A stretch of 64,000 bases of DNA, taken from assembly GCA_918026815.1 (NCBI GenBank), contig CAKJVC010000107.1, positions 558,001 through 622,000 of the forward strand, read 5' to 3'. The translations under genes were made by a program, and so were the position numbers. This document shows positions 44,244 through 55,905 of the stretch, one piece after another (the first letter of the stretch is position 1; every line of letters starts with the position of its first letter). The stretch comes from Chalara sp. BL73 (Eukaryota; Ascomycota; Leotiomycetes; Helotiales). The notes below the pieces were generated by a model that made no database searches, was not told where the DNA came from, and saw nothing but the letters and a program-made list of their open reading frames with translations.

Positions 44244-45856
44244 CTACGTCCTCCGATCGCCGTCCACCTTGATCCGACACGTATCCCGCAGGGCGGGGAA
44301 TGCCTTGGCGAATGCGCTCCCCAGGCTCCAGTTCTCGAGGCGACGCAGGTGGCGCTCGAAGACGGGGTTGATCATCAGCTCGTCGCTCTCGCTGCTGCTC
44401 AGTAGGCAGTCGGTAGGCTCGTACTCCCAGTTCAGGCTCAGGGTAGTGGTGAAGGGGATGAAGAAGTTGTCGAACAGGTAGTCGCGCGGGTTGTAGTTGG
44501 CCACGAGGCGGTCGCGCATCTTGGGGAAGGGTAGGTGGTCGATCCAGGCCGGGTGCGGCGTGAAGATCTGCGACGGCCGCGGCGTCATCCAGCTCGGGAG
44601 CCGGTCGTAGTTGGCTGGGGTCGGCGAGATTTGCCACCGCATCAGCAGGAACATGATGTACAGGACCGCCACCTTCTCCGGCAGCGTCGACAGGTCCGGA
44701 AAGGTCGCTAGGATGTCGGTGAATACCTTGCTCAGCGGGTGCGAGCTCGCGGATTTCGAGGGGTTGAGGAGCGAGGAGACGGATGGGTAGGCTGGGCCTA
44801 CGAGCGTGGATGGTGATGCACCTGATGAGGCGGAGGACTGTCGCTCGTGTAGGAAGTCGAGGAGTAGGCTGTCGAGGGGGCATGTCGGCGGAGAGTTCTT
44901 AATCGGTGCGGAATGCCCCGTCAGGGCCCCGGGCGGTATCTGGTTCATGGTGCTGTTGTTTGTATAGGGCGAAGAAGAGGAGACGGAATTGCTGCGGCGG
45001 TTTACGGGGCTTCCGGCGTCAGAAGCTGGCCCTTGTGGCAGCTGTTGGAAGCTAGAGGGTGTGGCCACTGGTGCGGGAATCCCGTTCATCCCGTTGGGGA
45101 TCTTGACAGTGCGCTGGTCCGAGGAGAGCAGGAAGTCTAGACCCAGTTTCTCGGGCCCCATATCGAGGTTGTGTTCTAGCTCGTACCGCTGCTGGTTGAG
45201 CTGCTGTGTTTGCGATTGTTGAGCCTGTGTCAACACACGTGAGTCATGATTCAGCTGCCCGCTGGGGCTCGTATTCTGGTTCTGCCATGGCCCGCTGCTT
45301 GAGCTGGGAGAGTGTGCGGTTATGGGTGGTGAGATGTGGAGGTGTGAAGGTGGATTTGGAGGAGGATTGATGTAAGGCGCCGGGGGCGCTGGGGCAGAAT
45401 ATGACATTGCTTCGAGACCTAATCATCTATCAGTCGGATTTCTTCAAACTAGACAATCCCACCAGATTCTGACTGACCATGCTGCCCGAGAATCGGCTGT
45501 ATCAACGAAAGCACCGTCGCTAATCTCTTCTTGATATCCGCATTTTCTGCCTCCACCATCTCCTTCTGCCTCAACACATGCTGCAGCTCCTGATACGGCT
45601 GCTGGCTCCTCAAATCATGGATCTGCTTCTCCAGATTCTCGATCTGGTTCTTTGTCCGTTCCCTTATAGCCCTCTGCGCCTCCCTGTCATTTGCACGCTT
45701 CTTTGCCAGCTGTTCGGGCGTAAGATTCGCGACGCCTCGGGAGCTGGTTGTGCCCGTCTTCCGCTTCTTGTTGTTGTTGTTGTCTAGTGAGGCCGCGGGA
45801 GAGGTAGCTTCGGCATCTTGGTCCTCGGAGTCTCGTTTCTGCGATTCGCCGGACAT
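44244..45856 (-). CDS. bZIP transcription factor with DUF3425-type C-terminal domain
   Basis: Exons 45856-45478 and 45418-44244 give 517 residues. The basic region (AKKRANDREAQRAIRERTKN, about 51-70) is followed by a heptad helix (IENLEKQIHDLRSQ through VEAENADIKKRLATV, about 72-115), so it should bind DNA as a dimer in the nucleus. The core N-x3-AQR-x2-R, with Gln where most bZIPs have Ser or Cys, is typical of fungal bZIPs carrying a C-terminal DUF3425 domain. The C-terminal 200 residues fit that domain: VFTDILATFPDLSTLPEK, YIMFLLMRWQISPTPANYDR, and a Trp/Pro-rich end with HPAWIDHLPFPKMRDRL. The middle is Pro/Ser/Gln-rich. The start is the first ATG; a longer upstream frame begins with TTG. 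Target genes are unknown. Confidence 0.85.
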
Positions 45857-46680
45857 GGCGAAGGCACTGGAGGATGTTTCTCTGGGGGGAACGTGGGCTG
45901 TGGAGAGCCTGCTGCAAGGACCCGTTGCGGTGACGCGATCCAAGGGATGCGATTGGCATGGATCTGCCGCAGGTCACGAAGGCGGTCTTCTCAGCGTCCT
46001 AAGTTGCGTTGCGTTATTCCAAGGGAGAGCGGAGCGAGCAAGGTGCTGCAACGCGAATGGTAAAGATTTGATCCTCGGTCAGTCGTCTGTGTATTTATTG
46101 GGGTACATGAGTCAAGCCGGGATGGGATTTTGCGGAGCGAAGGGGGAAAATCCAATGGGATGCGGATCCACGCCTCTTTCCTGCAGATCACGCACTGTGG
46201 TTGGTTGGACAAGGGCTGCTCAGTCATGCAGGAACTGTGGGTGTATGTGTATGTGTAAGTATATCTCGATGATCGCCTTTTCCCCCCTTTCAAACACATG
46301 AAAACGAGGAAATGATTTCTGTCACCTTTTTGCAAAGTAAAATAAAATAAAATAAAATAAAATAAAATATTTATTTTTTCTGGTTTTGGAAAGACGCATG
46401 GGGAAATCACAAGTGTTGATCGAAGGGAGTGGAGTTAAAAAGGTTAGTAGTGTGTTTCTGCCCATGCAGAGTTAATCGTCCACTACGGGAATATCCCACT
46501 GTGGAAGAGAAAGCCGACGCCCGCCCCAAGAGACCTGGGAAGGCTTGAATGAACCACAAGCATGTGAAAGACGTGCGGGCATGGAAGACCCTTCATTTGG
46601 CATCAAGATCTAATACTTTTGACTTTCCCCTTCATTACGATCCCGCCCCTTCTCAGATTCTATCATACATTCGTCATCTC
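45857..46680. other. Intergenic, bZIP promoter and Nic96 3' side
   Basis: Upstream DNA of the bZIP gene followed by the 3' side of NIC96. It contains the (AAAAT)6 array. No gene was seen. Confidence 0.5.
46339..46368 (+). repeat. (AAAAT)6 microsatellite
   Basis: Six exact AAAAT units, about 480 bp upstream of the bZIP start codon. Confidence 0.95.
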
Positions 46681-49600
46681 TTATTGCGATTGTGCCCTAG
46701 CGAGCATCTCGTGCACGCTTGGCGGGAACCTATACCGTAACTGACTCGTATAAGTCGTCAGATCCATCGTATCCTGCCTTAATTGCTCAACGAACAACTG
46801 CCTTGTCCCGTCATTTCCTCCATACACTCCTCCCATAGACGCGAGCTGTGAAGACGTGCAGCCAATGGCCCAGGTGAGGATATTGGGAATGGTGCTTGCT
46901 AAAGCTGGCGATAAAGAGGAAAATTTCGTGGCGTAAGAGCGGATCAGGGAGGCGTTGCCATTTGCTTTGATCGGCAGAAGCTGCAGTTGCTGGATGACCT
47001 GGCAAACACTTAGTCAGTATAAAAAGAATTAAAATAACAATATGTGCAAGTACTGAAGGATAGCTTACGTCTAATGCCTCACTATATTTACCCTGCTCAA
47101 CATAGTATCTCGCCTCGCTCATCTTAAGCAATGCCTCACAATCTGCCCAATTCGACTCTTTGATCTGCTCTCTATACATCCCCGTCTGGCTATACAGACT
47201 CATCATGTTCTGTGCCAATACTACCGGATCATCCACAGATGTGAGACTCAGGCTGTTGACCTGCTGATTCTGACTGGTAGGTGCAGATCTTGGTTTCAAA
47301 GGCTGGAGGCGCATTTGTTCCTGACCGATAGGCACAGAGACTGCTTCGCTCAACGCACGATTTATGACCGTCATCACGTTGTCATATTCTTGCGCTAAAT
47401 GGTAGAGTAGGACAGCATCGGTAGTCCGACCGTTGTCGTCCGCGACACTAGCAGCTTGGATGGTGATGTTGCGCATAAAATCGTCCTTCTCTTTGATGCC
47501 GATGAGGCGCATCCGCTCCTCGATCACACCTTTAATGCGTTGACCATCCCCACGAATATCACCAAGAAGTAACGCAAATTCTCGGCTCTCGAGCACGAGC
47601 TCGCGAAGTGCTTCGTGGCAAAGGATTACTTGCCTAATGCCCATTTGGCCAGGCAAATCCTGGTTGAGGCAAATTAGAGCCAGGTAGTCGACCGCCGCGC
47701 TAGGATTTGCAGCGCGGAAATCTCGTGTGTAGTGGCCAACCATGTGACCAAACTTGATTTGAGGTTGATATCTGGTGGTATAGCTCAATAGGTCGTTATC
47801 TTCTCTCTGTGGATCAGTGACGCGGAGCAGACCATAGTAATCCAAGGCGATAGCAAAATGAACAGCATCTGGGTAGGCATGAAGATATAAAAATGCGATA
47901 GCTTCTTCAAATAATCCTGCCAAAATCTGCATGAAGAAGTAGAGCCCCCAATTTTCATTGCTCTTCTCTATACTGTAGCGAGTACCGTAATCCTTGAAGA
48001 CTTCTTGCACGGACGCAAGGTTGAATACCTCACTGGCAAGCTCATCGGCTTGGTTCACTTCTCGTGCTAAGACAAGTTGCAACCACAGATGATCCTCTAG
48101 CTCCATCTGAATATTGTGAAATGTTCTATTCCGAATATCGCAACGACCAACAATCTTGTAGCATGCCATTCTGTAGGGGTCAATCGAGTTCTCTGGCGCT
48201 ATCCGTGCTCGTTGCAGATACTCGTTTTGAATTCTAGTTTGAAGCACAGGGTCTAGCCTCTTATCCCCGTTTCGTTGCGTATAAGCTGAGATGTAGGCGA
48301 GGAATGATCTGTCAATGGCTGCAAACGCAGTTGCATTTGACTCAACATAGGTCCGTGCTTCTACCAACTTCCCGGAACGCAGTAAATAGTATATCAAGGC
48401 CCAAACAGGCATTTCATCAATTGTTTGTAGATCTGTATTATCTGGCGCAAGATCTTTACGGAGATTCCGAAGGCGTACATATGCTTTGACCTTGTTAATA
48501 ACATTTGGGATGCCTCCGACATTGGCATCCCGTGGACTCTTCGCAATATACGCCTCAATCATTTCATAATACTGCTTCTCTAGGTAGCGGGTGGAACCCT
48601 CCAAGATACGTTTTCTGATATTTATCTGCTCTCTGGAAGTTGGAGCTTCTGAGAGGTATGCTGCCCCAAACTGGCGTTCCCTCACAGCTGAAGGGTCTGC
48701 GTGCTGCTTGACTTCAGAGCTTTCCCCGACAATTTCGATCAATGCTCTGTAGGCGGATGCAATGGAAGATGAGTGATCCTCGCCACTTTCAGCAGCTGTG
48801 CTTGCGAACTCATGAAGCACTGGATAACACTGCTTCTGAATTCGTGCCAGGTTTAGATCTTGAACCTTCGCACTTAATCGTGCCTCGCTTTCACGACTGA
48901 GTTTATCGTTCGGATCAACTGGTGTGAGCCCACTCGTCTCCATACGCTTTTCGATGTCAGAGAAAGCAGACTTAGAAGTAGTTCCTGGTTGTCCAGAGAC
49001 GCCAATGATAGATTTCTGATGGTTAGTCTTTCCGAAAGCACTAGCTGCTGGGGAGCCATTTGCTCGAGAGCCTGCAAGTCCAGCAGCTTTGCTTCGCCTG
49101 GATACTCCAAATCCTCCGTGCTCTGCTGTTGATACACCAGGTCTAGAAGCAGCAGGCGAGTCGCCTCGATATTTGATTCCAAAATGCTGATATATCCTTT
49201 TCCGTTGCGCCTCCCATTCCAAAGCAACATTATCCGCCAAAAAAGCATCAAAATCCTTGACCGATCGATCCAGACCATCTTGAATCATGCTGAGTGTAGT
49301 TTGTGTTTGTAAGTTAGAGAGGTAGCCGTCCACATCCGTATCTGGAGTTTCATATCTTGGTGGTGGTTCAACTCGTCCCATGGTTCTATTCAAGGCATTA
49401 AGATCTCGCACAGCCTTTCCTGGATCTACACCAGATGATGCCAACAGGTAATGTGCTTTGGCGTCAACAGCTGCATCTGCCCGGGCGGGAGCAAACGCCT
49501 TCATGCGTTGTCGCATGTCGCCCAGACCTAGGTGAAGCTGTGGAAGATCCTCATCTGGTCGGTCACCAAGCTTTCTTTTCCGGTTCCTCTCCAATATTGA

Positions 49601-50188
49601 ATCAAAGTAGGATGTCCTTTGTTGGACTGACTGGCTCGCGCTGAGTCCGAGTGATGCCCCTTGCGATTGCTGTTGCTGTTGTATGGAACCAGCCAGATTC
49701 TGTTGCGGCGATTGACCGAAGAGGCCTTGAGTTTGCGCTTGTGGTTGCGCAGCACCTAGAGCTGACTGTTGAGTGCCCAGTAGTGATGGTGCAGCTTGCG
49801 ATTGTGTTGTGCTTCCAAACAAACTCCTCAAACCTCCTGATTGTGTAGCCGCCGTGCTCGCACCAAAACTTGAACCCGCTTGCGTCGCCGCATTTCCTCC
49901 TAGGCCTCCAAACAGAGTGCTGCTGGCTTGTGGTTGCGTTGCTGTCGCTGTACTGCCTCCCCCAAGACCTCCAAACAGACCCCCTGAAGCTTGCGGTTGC
50001 ACCGTTGCTGTCGTATTGCCTCCTAGGCCACCAAACGGACCCCCTCCAGCTGGTGGCTGCGTTGTTGTAGTCGTCGAGCTCCCGAACAGCCCACCACCTG
50101 TAGCTGCTGTTCCCGTCGCCGAACTAGATCCCAAATTCGAGAATAAGCCGGGCGTGGTAGGCTTAGCGCCGCCTCCGAAGAGAGACAT
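46681..50188 (-). CDS. NIC96: Nucleoporin Nic96 with FG-rich N-terminus
   Basis: Exons 50188-47069 and 46998-46681 give 1145 residues. Nic96 (animal Nup93) is the linker scaffold of the nuclear pore inner ring, binding the Nsp1-Nup49-Nup57 trimer and large inner-ring nucleoporins. The N-terminal 190 residues are Gly/Thr/Gln-rich with FG-type repeats (GGGLFGSS, GGPFGGLGG, SGGLFGGLGG, STLFGGLGG, RSLFG, GLFGQSP). A helical linker follows and then the alpha-solenoid (from about 440), with MPVWALIYYLLRSGKLVEAR and AIAFLYLHAYPDAVHFAIAL. Splicing replaces the unspliced end with VIQQLQLLPIKANG... and a conserved-looking C-terminus ending MLARAQSQ. Yeast Nic96 is 839 residues; the extra length here is mostly the FG-like start. 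The start is an ATG at 50188, and a MITE begins 199 bp upstream. Confidence 0.93.
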
Positions 50189-50386
50189 TTCGACGTATGT
50201 GCGATGCAGAGTAGTTAAAAGAGTGTGTGTTGAGAGAAAAAAGATGTTGGTGAAGGTGATAGTTGAAGCTGTTCGCGATTTTGTATTTTTTGAAAGGCGA
50301 ATTGACAGGGGAGCTGGGATGTCGCGTTGTCAGGCTGGGCTCAGACCCCAATTTTAAGGCACTAAGGATCAGAAAGGGGGCTAATA
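50189..50386. other. Short upstream region between NIC96 and MITE copy 2
   Basis: About 200 bp, probably the core promoter and leader of NIC96, running up to the TA dinucleotide at 50385-50386 that flanks the MITE. Confidence 0.6.
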
Positions 50387-50615
50387 TGGCATGATATAAC
50401 GACCAACGTGCAACGCAAAATAGGGTAATAGAATATAACAATTGATCAAATTTCAAATCGCAATTAGAAATCAGCTATTAGTTTACCAAAAGTACTTAAC
50501 CAAAAAATATCAAAGCAATACGTTTCTAGCTGACTTTTTTGGCCGACCTGATTAGTATAACTAACATTTCTGGCTAACGTTTCTAGTAACCTGTTACAGT
50601 TATTAAAGATTGAAA
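50387..50615 (+). repeat. Left terminal inverted repeat of MITE copy 2
   Basis: It pairs with about 50780-51002 reversed. The first 18 bases are identical to the other arm; a small indel (TAA) follows near base 25. The inner limit is approximate. Confidence 0.75.
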
Positions 50616-50779
50616 TACTTTCGAAAAAAAGAGGTAATATTTACAAGAAGTAAAAAAAAGGCATGTAAAACGAGTTGTGTAAAAAAAAAAAGGTCACGTG
50701 TATGCGTCTTTTACTTTCTGTATATATTACTTTTTTGGGGGAAAATATTTCTTTTATGTTTTTATTGTTACTTAACTAC

Positions 50780-51002
50780 AATACAACTAGTTGAAAACGT
50801 TAGCTAAAAATGTTGGTTACACTAGCTAAATTAATCAGGTCGGCCAGGAAAGTCAGCTAGATATGTATTGCTTTGATATTTTTTGGTTAAGTACTTTTGG
50901 TAAACTAATAGCTGATTTCTAATTGCGATTTGAAATTTAATCAATTGTTATATTCTATTACCCTATTTTGCGTTATTGCACGTTGGTCGTTATATCATGC
51001 CA
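50780..51002 (-). repeat. Right terminal inverted repeat of MITE copy 2
   Basis: Reverse complement of the left arm, ending in ATATCATGCCA before the TA flank. The inner limit is approximate. Confidence 0.75.
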
Positions 51003-51288
51003 TACTATGCGAAGCCCTCAGCAAAGGTGAAATGGATATTGCGATTGGTGAGATGGCGAGATTTCTGGATAGATTTAATTTGTGGTTCAAAAGCGAACAC
51101 GACTCTCGAGCTTGGGATTAGGATATTGATGAGGGCTTCTTTCTTAAAATTTAACATGGAATGATGTCTCAATTCGAAACATATCTTCTATGCATATTAT
51201 ACTGTTTATTGTGAGTTCCTTTCTTGTAGGCTATATTCTTGTACACGTCCTTGCAAGCCAGAGATAACCCCAACATCTTATAATCTAT

Positions 51289-52976
51289 TCACAAGAACCA
51301 CCTGAACTCAGGCACCGTCGGTCCGTCCCTCAACTGCTCAGTGGGTACCTCTCTAATATCTAACTTTCTTCCGAGCTTCCTATCTCTTCTTATGTTGTCG
51401 AGAATCATGAAGGCACTCAGCAATCCTGCAATCAGCGCTCCTGTTGCTCCAAATGCTGCAGTAGTGGCGAGAGCAGGAATATAATCCGGGGCGGATTGTG
51501 GGGTAAAGATATTACTGGAAACAACTCCCATGAGATTTGCCTAAGTATCAATTAGTTGGCCGTATTATGGACTACAGGATGCCAAAGAATAAAGACGAAT
51601 ATGAGGTAGAGGATACATACCAGGGGGACGCCAACAGATGTCAGAACGACACGACGGCCTTCATGTGGGGTGTTGTTGTTATACCATGTGCTAAGCAAGA
51701 CGGATGGCGCGCTCGTGCCCCAACACATCATAAAACAGGCGAAATAAGCAATTGTCTTCTTCTCCAGTACGTCGATAGCAGCATATATGATGAATCCAGT
51801 AAAAGTGAACAAGAATCCGAGCACAATAAACGGCCCTCTGCGGCGTGTGAAATCGGAAGCAAAAGCTAGTATCAATAACATCACCGCCCCGCTGATATTT
51901 GGAGCAACAGTATATAAATTGGTCTTGATGCGCGAGTACCCCAGCCGACCTACGATCTGCGGAAGGAAGAGTGATACAGATTGGAGGGGTACACCAAGAC
52001 AGATTTCGATGGCCAGAAACGCGTATGCAGACGGTTGTTTGAAAATCTTAAGCGAGTCCTTTAGGTTGAACTTCTCGTTAACAGTGGACGACGAATCCAC
52101 CTGGATTCTATGATATGCTAATTTCCTCTCCTCCTCATTGAGGAACTTTGCTGTAGCTGCGCTCTCAGGGAGATAGAAGAAGACGAAGATTGCAAAAGCG
52201 ACCGTCAACAGTCCTTCAATGAGAAAGAGGTAACGCCATTTCTCCATCTTCGGATTTTTGATGCTAAAGACGCCAACGGCCAAAAGCCCAGAGAATGCAT
52301 TGGCTATGTTACTGGCAGCGTAGAAAATGGCGAGACGGCGTCCAAGCTCTCCTCGGCGGTAAAAGGTGGTCAAGTAATAGATCACCAAGGGAAAGAAAGC
52401 GCTTTCTGCCATTCCTGATAGATGGTTAGCTTGTGGTATGTATTGATGCATTATGCTCATTTACCTAAGAACCATCTTAATGCCATGACTCCGCCGAAGT
52501 TTTGGACAGATGTCATGAGGGTAGTCATGGTCCCAAAGGAGAACATCATGATAGGAAGAACCTTATGGGGACCGTACTTCTTCCCAAGCATACCCTATCG
52601 CCATGTCAACATTTTGCTTCCCAACGAATATCTGGAAGCCTACGATTGGAGGGGCGAAGATGACATAAGGGACGTAGAAAACGGACAGAATAATGTTGTA
52701 CTGGTTATTCTTGAAGTGCAAATCTTTGTCTATATCGGCAGTTTTGGCATTACCCAAGTTTCCTTTGTCTAACGCATTGAAAAGATACATGATGGCAAGG
52801 ACCGGAAGCAGCCGAAGGTCGAACTTGCGGCAAAGCGCTCGTTCAGCATGGTGATCGACCACATAGGCCGTGGTGGCATCCAGATGAGACTCGGCGTCGA
52901 CGTTGTAAGCTGCCTTCACATCTGTCGAATCGCCTCCCAGTGACCCAGTAGGAGTAACCGCTTTTTGGTCCGTCAT
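51289..52976 (-). CDS. MFS transporter, Dal5/Tna1-like anion:cation symporter
   Basis: Four exons are read as 52976-52644, 52594-52465, 52414-51621 and 51540-51289, giving 502 residues. The ACS branch of the major facilitator superfamily takes up organic anions such as allantoate, nicotinate or similar compounds at the plasma membrane; the substrate here is not predictable. A polar N-terminus of about 70 residues is followed by helix 1 with LPVLAIMYLFNALDKGNLGN. Restored junctions give APPI-GMLGKKYGPHKVLPIM and ALRWFLG-MAESAFFPLVIYY, the usual helix 2-4 blocks; then RRGELGRRLAIFYAASNIAN and a second half with WGTSAPSVLLSTWYNNNTPH. About 12 membrane segments can be counted. The C-terminus ends TVPEFRWFL, where ACS members often have a similar DxTDxENxxFRY-like end. 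All introns are short and in phase. Confidence 0.9.
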
Positions 52977-55098
52977 CTTTCCGATGGAAGCTTGAATTGC
53001 GAACCTTAGGAAAGAAATGTGTCCCAGCTACCTCCCCAAGGCGGAAAGGGGAACAGGCATTTTATACACCCTCGACCTAGGGACTTTATACCCGGCTTCA
53101 AGGTTTATATGCGCAGGGAACAATAAAAATTTTAGCTGGCATATCCTTGGGAGATAAACGTCTTCTTATCTGGCGTTGTCATAATGTAAGCTTATCATTT
53201 TCCACTGGTTGCAGATCTGGTTCGCTCTGCAATACGATTTTGATGTAACGTGCAGTTGTTATTCGCCAACCCCGCAAACGCATGGAGCAGTAGCTTTCGG
53301 GCATGCCTGGCGATCTAAACATGCATACTGGGGCGTAGATAAGGCGAGCCCAATAACGGCCGCGGCGCCTCCGGTATCATTTCGTCGCGGAAGCTTCCGT
53401 TTTGTACTTTTGCAGGAGATTGGTAAAAACAAAGACTAAGTCAAGTGGATAATAGATAGGCGAAGGAGAATGTTCACTTGCTGGGAGGGGCCGCTCGAGC
53501 CTGCTTACCTTGTTAGCGAACGACCCTGAGTTTGGAGCAACGCGACCGAGGAGAAGAGAACGTTTTGCGATGTGCAACAATAGATATGGTAGAAACAACA
53601 CGAACAAAGCCAATCGATGCCTGGTCATGACGAGAAGGGAGTGCATGGCTGCAGCTTTGCGAAAGCCAATGTGACGTGCAACTCCTTCTATAACTACGTA
53701 CAGGGCCGTAGCGTAGCCGAATGATTGTTCTTGTATTCCAGCAACGGGGGGTGGTGAGGTAGCATTGGTTTTTTGGGGGGGGGGTTCGTATCGAAGTGGT
53801 GATGGCACGTGATTTTGCAGAAGGGAGGACAATTTATTGCGAATTCAAATGGGTGGTTCTTTACTGTGGAACGAATTAAGATAGTGCTGAAGCTTGAAGA
53901 AGTGGACCAGACTTGATAAGAACGAAAAAGAGGGAGCCTAACGGAATGTATTTACTGCGCTTACTAATGGTCGTAGTGTTTTCTGTGTAAGAAATGAGTA
54001 ATCAGGTCCTGACTAAGGGCAGGACAACTGAGAAAGGAGGCTAACAATTAATCCCCTTTTATCGCAATTAATGTTTAGACGTCAAGCAGTATATAATCAC
54101 ACGAAATGTCAATTTGCTTTTGTAAAAATGTAAGTGTATGAAAATTGTTTCACAATTCATTGGACATTGAACATTGAGCTTTGACAAGCATACAATAAAG
54201 TGAAAAGTGAAAAGAGCAATGACCATTCCCCCCATGCCGGACAGTCTACTGAGATTGTAAGTATATTATTTATTACACAGCAGCACGAAAAAGGGAGCAC
54301 AACTTGGCTGTCTCCGTACTGACTAAATGGCAATGGCATTGATATTAATTTCGGGTTGGCATTAAATTACGGTAGGGCAGGCAGTTTGTGTCAAGAACAG
54401 CCAACCGTAGGGGGGTTAAGTCAGGGGGGGCCCCAATGATTGGGAGGTGTGTGCTATGCCATGCCACTTGGCCGCCCCTCCCCATGACGCCATGTGAGGT
54501 TTTCCGTTCCAGCAACCTTTTCTTTGGAGGGGGGTGTCTTTTTTAACTTTCCACCACTCACCCACAATTTGGTTATCCCCAAGGCCAACTTCCACTGTGG
54601 ACTTGATGTGACACCAACATCATGACACTAAACATCGTCAACCATCGTGATCATGCCACTACGGCAGATGAGCTGGGGCGGGCGGGTGGCCTGCCTTGGC
54701 GATATGCTTGGTACAAAGGAGACTACTATTTCCAAGGTACGGTAGGCTTTTCGCCGGTTAACTTGTTTGGGTTGTTAAGTTGATATATACTTTGTACCAA
54801 CGGGGGAAGAAACTGCGGGTGTGACACTCAGCCGCCTGCGAGTCATGGGCCAGATGACGTAGGGTTGAGCAAAAAGTGAGCCACACCCACCCTGACTTAC
54901 TTACCGACTTTTTCAATTTAGCCGTTGAAGGGGGGGGGAGGACCTTACCCTTCGAGAAGCATCGCGAGTCTAGCCTCCCTTCTTCTGCCCAAGGGATTGA
55001 TTCCCCTATAGATTTCACCGTTTAGTGATAATGGTGATGAGAAAGAGAGCTAAGAAAGGAAAAAAAAAGGGGTTCAAAGAAAGGTCATGCGGAAAAGC

Positions 55099-55128
55099 AG
55101 GAACAGGAACAGGGACAGGTACAGGAAA
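55099..55128 (+). repeat. Hexamer repeat AGGNAC-like, five units
   Basis: The units are AGGAAC, AGGAAC, AGGGAC, AGGTAC and AGGAAA in tandem. Confidence 0.8.
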
Positions 55129-55502
55129 TATTGTACTGTACCAGCGTTCAAAATTAAGGGTTCTGTTGCTATTATTAGTGTTTTTTCTTCCATATGAAGC
55201 AAATCAGTGTAATAAAAAAAGCCTTTCTTTCTGTTCTTCATTTAAAAAGTCCTGTTCACAGCCAGTATTGTATGACGGAGGTCGACGGTTTACCATTACA
55301 GTACAATGAGCGTACTTACACTTTGTACTGTTAGGTAGACTCCGGTGGCGTTGTGGCAGGCGGTTCTGGATCTTTTTCGGATGATTCTATACTGTAATCC
55401 TTTCCCTCCCCCTTTTCCCCCCTAATTAGCCCTGGTTTTCTTTGCGGCTGCCTTCAATTTGTAATAAATGATTCCTCACACATCCACCGCCGCCCACGTC
55501 CA

Positions 55503-55532
55503 ACACCCACACCCACACCCACACCCACACCC
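55503..55532 (+). repeat. (ACACCC)5 microsatellite
   Basis: Five exact ACACCC units about 370 bp before the phosphatase ATG, within the C-rich presumed leader or promoter. It differs from the fungal telomere repeat (CCCTAA) and is a simple C-rich satellite. Confidence 0.95.
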
Positions 55533-55868
55533 GCTCAAAACAGATATCATCAGCCCCGTTCGCACCTAGGCTTTTCTTCCCACCGACAATCACGAGAACA
55601 TTCAACAGCAGGCACGAGAATACTCAAGGTCAACTCGACCGGTCTTTCTTCTTCGCCATCGGTCCAGGTCGCTGCGGCAACTTTCCACCCTCATCAGGGC
55701 GATCGTTTCCTCCTCGAGCCCCCCTGAGACCCAGCCCCAAAAAAAGAGCGTCATCGAGCCTCTCTTTCCTTCCAACACCGCACTGCACTACACTTCACGT
55801 CACCTCATCCCCTACGATCAGCTCCTCCTCACTACCACTTAACGTCTAAGTACACAACACATTCCATC

Positions 55869-55886
55869 ATGTCTTCTGCACAATAA
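55869..55886 (+). other. Short uORF before the phosphatase start
   Basis: ATG with five codons and a TAA stop, ending 19 nt before the main ATG at 55906. Effects on translation are possible but unproven. Confidence 0.35.
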
Positions 55887-55905
55887 TACGCAACACCATT
55901 CGCGA

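Larger units (their letters stand above)
50387..51002. mobile_element. MITE copy 2, near-palindromic with long inverted repeats
   Basis: A 616-bp non-coding element flanked by TA on both sides (50385-50386 and 51003-51004). Both ends read TGGCATGATATAACGACC, and inverted similarity continues for about 230 bp through CGCAAAATAGGGTAATAGAA, AAATCGCAATTAGAAATCAG and CTTAACCAAAAAATATCAAA. The element is better preserved than copy 1. There is no transposase frame. Structure and TA flanks indicate a non-autonomous Tc1/mariner-type foldback MITE; the source element is not in this window. Confidence 0.88.
52977..55905. other. Long intergenic region, no convincing gene
   Basis: 2.9 kb between two divergently transcribed genes (MFS leftwards, phosphatase rightwards). 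Features are a CACGTG at 53806, G- and C-rich runs around 53775 and 54425, a hexamer repeat at 55099 and an ACACCC array at 55503. A minus-strand frame at 53832-53377 and a plus frame at 55025-55309 are judged not to be genes. The last few hundred bases are C/T-rich and are probably the phosphatase leader. Confidence 0.55.

Noticed and set aside
53377..53832. 151-codon minus-strand frame with a hydrophobic middle
   Set aside because: It includes a poly-C/G-derived Pro run, has no known domain and lies in a low-complexity promoter region; coding evidence is lacking.
55025..55309. 94-codon plus-strand frame with a GTGTGTG peptide
   Set aside because: The peptide reflects the hexamer repeat and A-rich DNA; it looks like translated satellite, not a gene.
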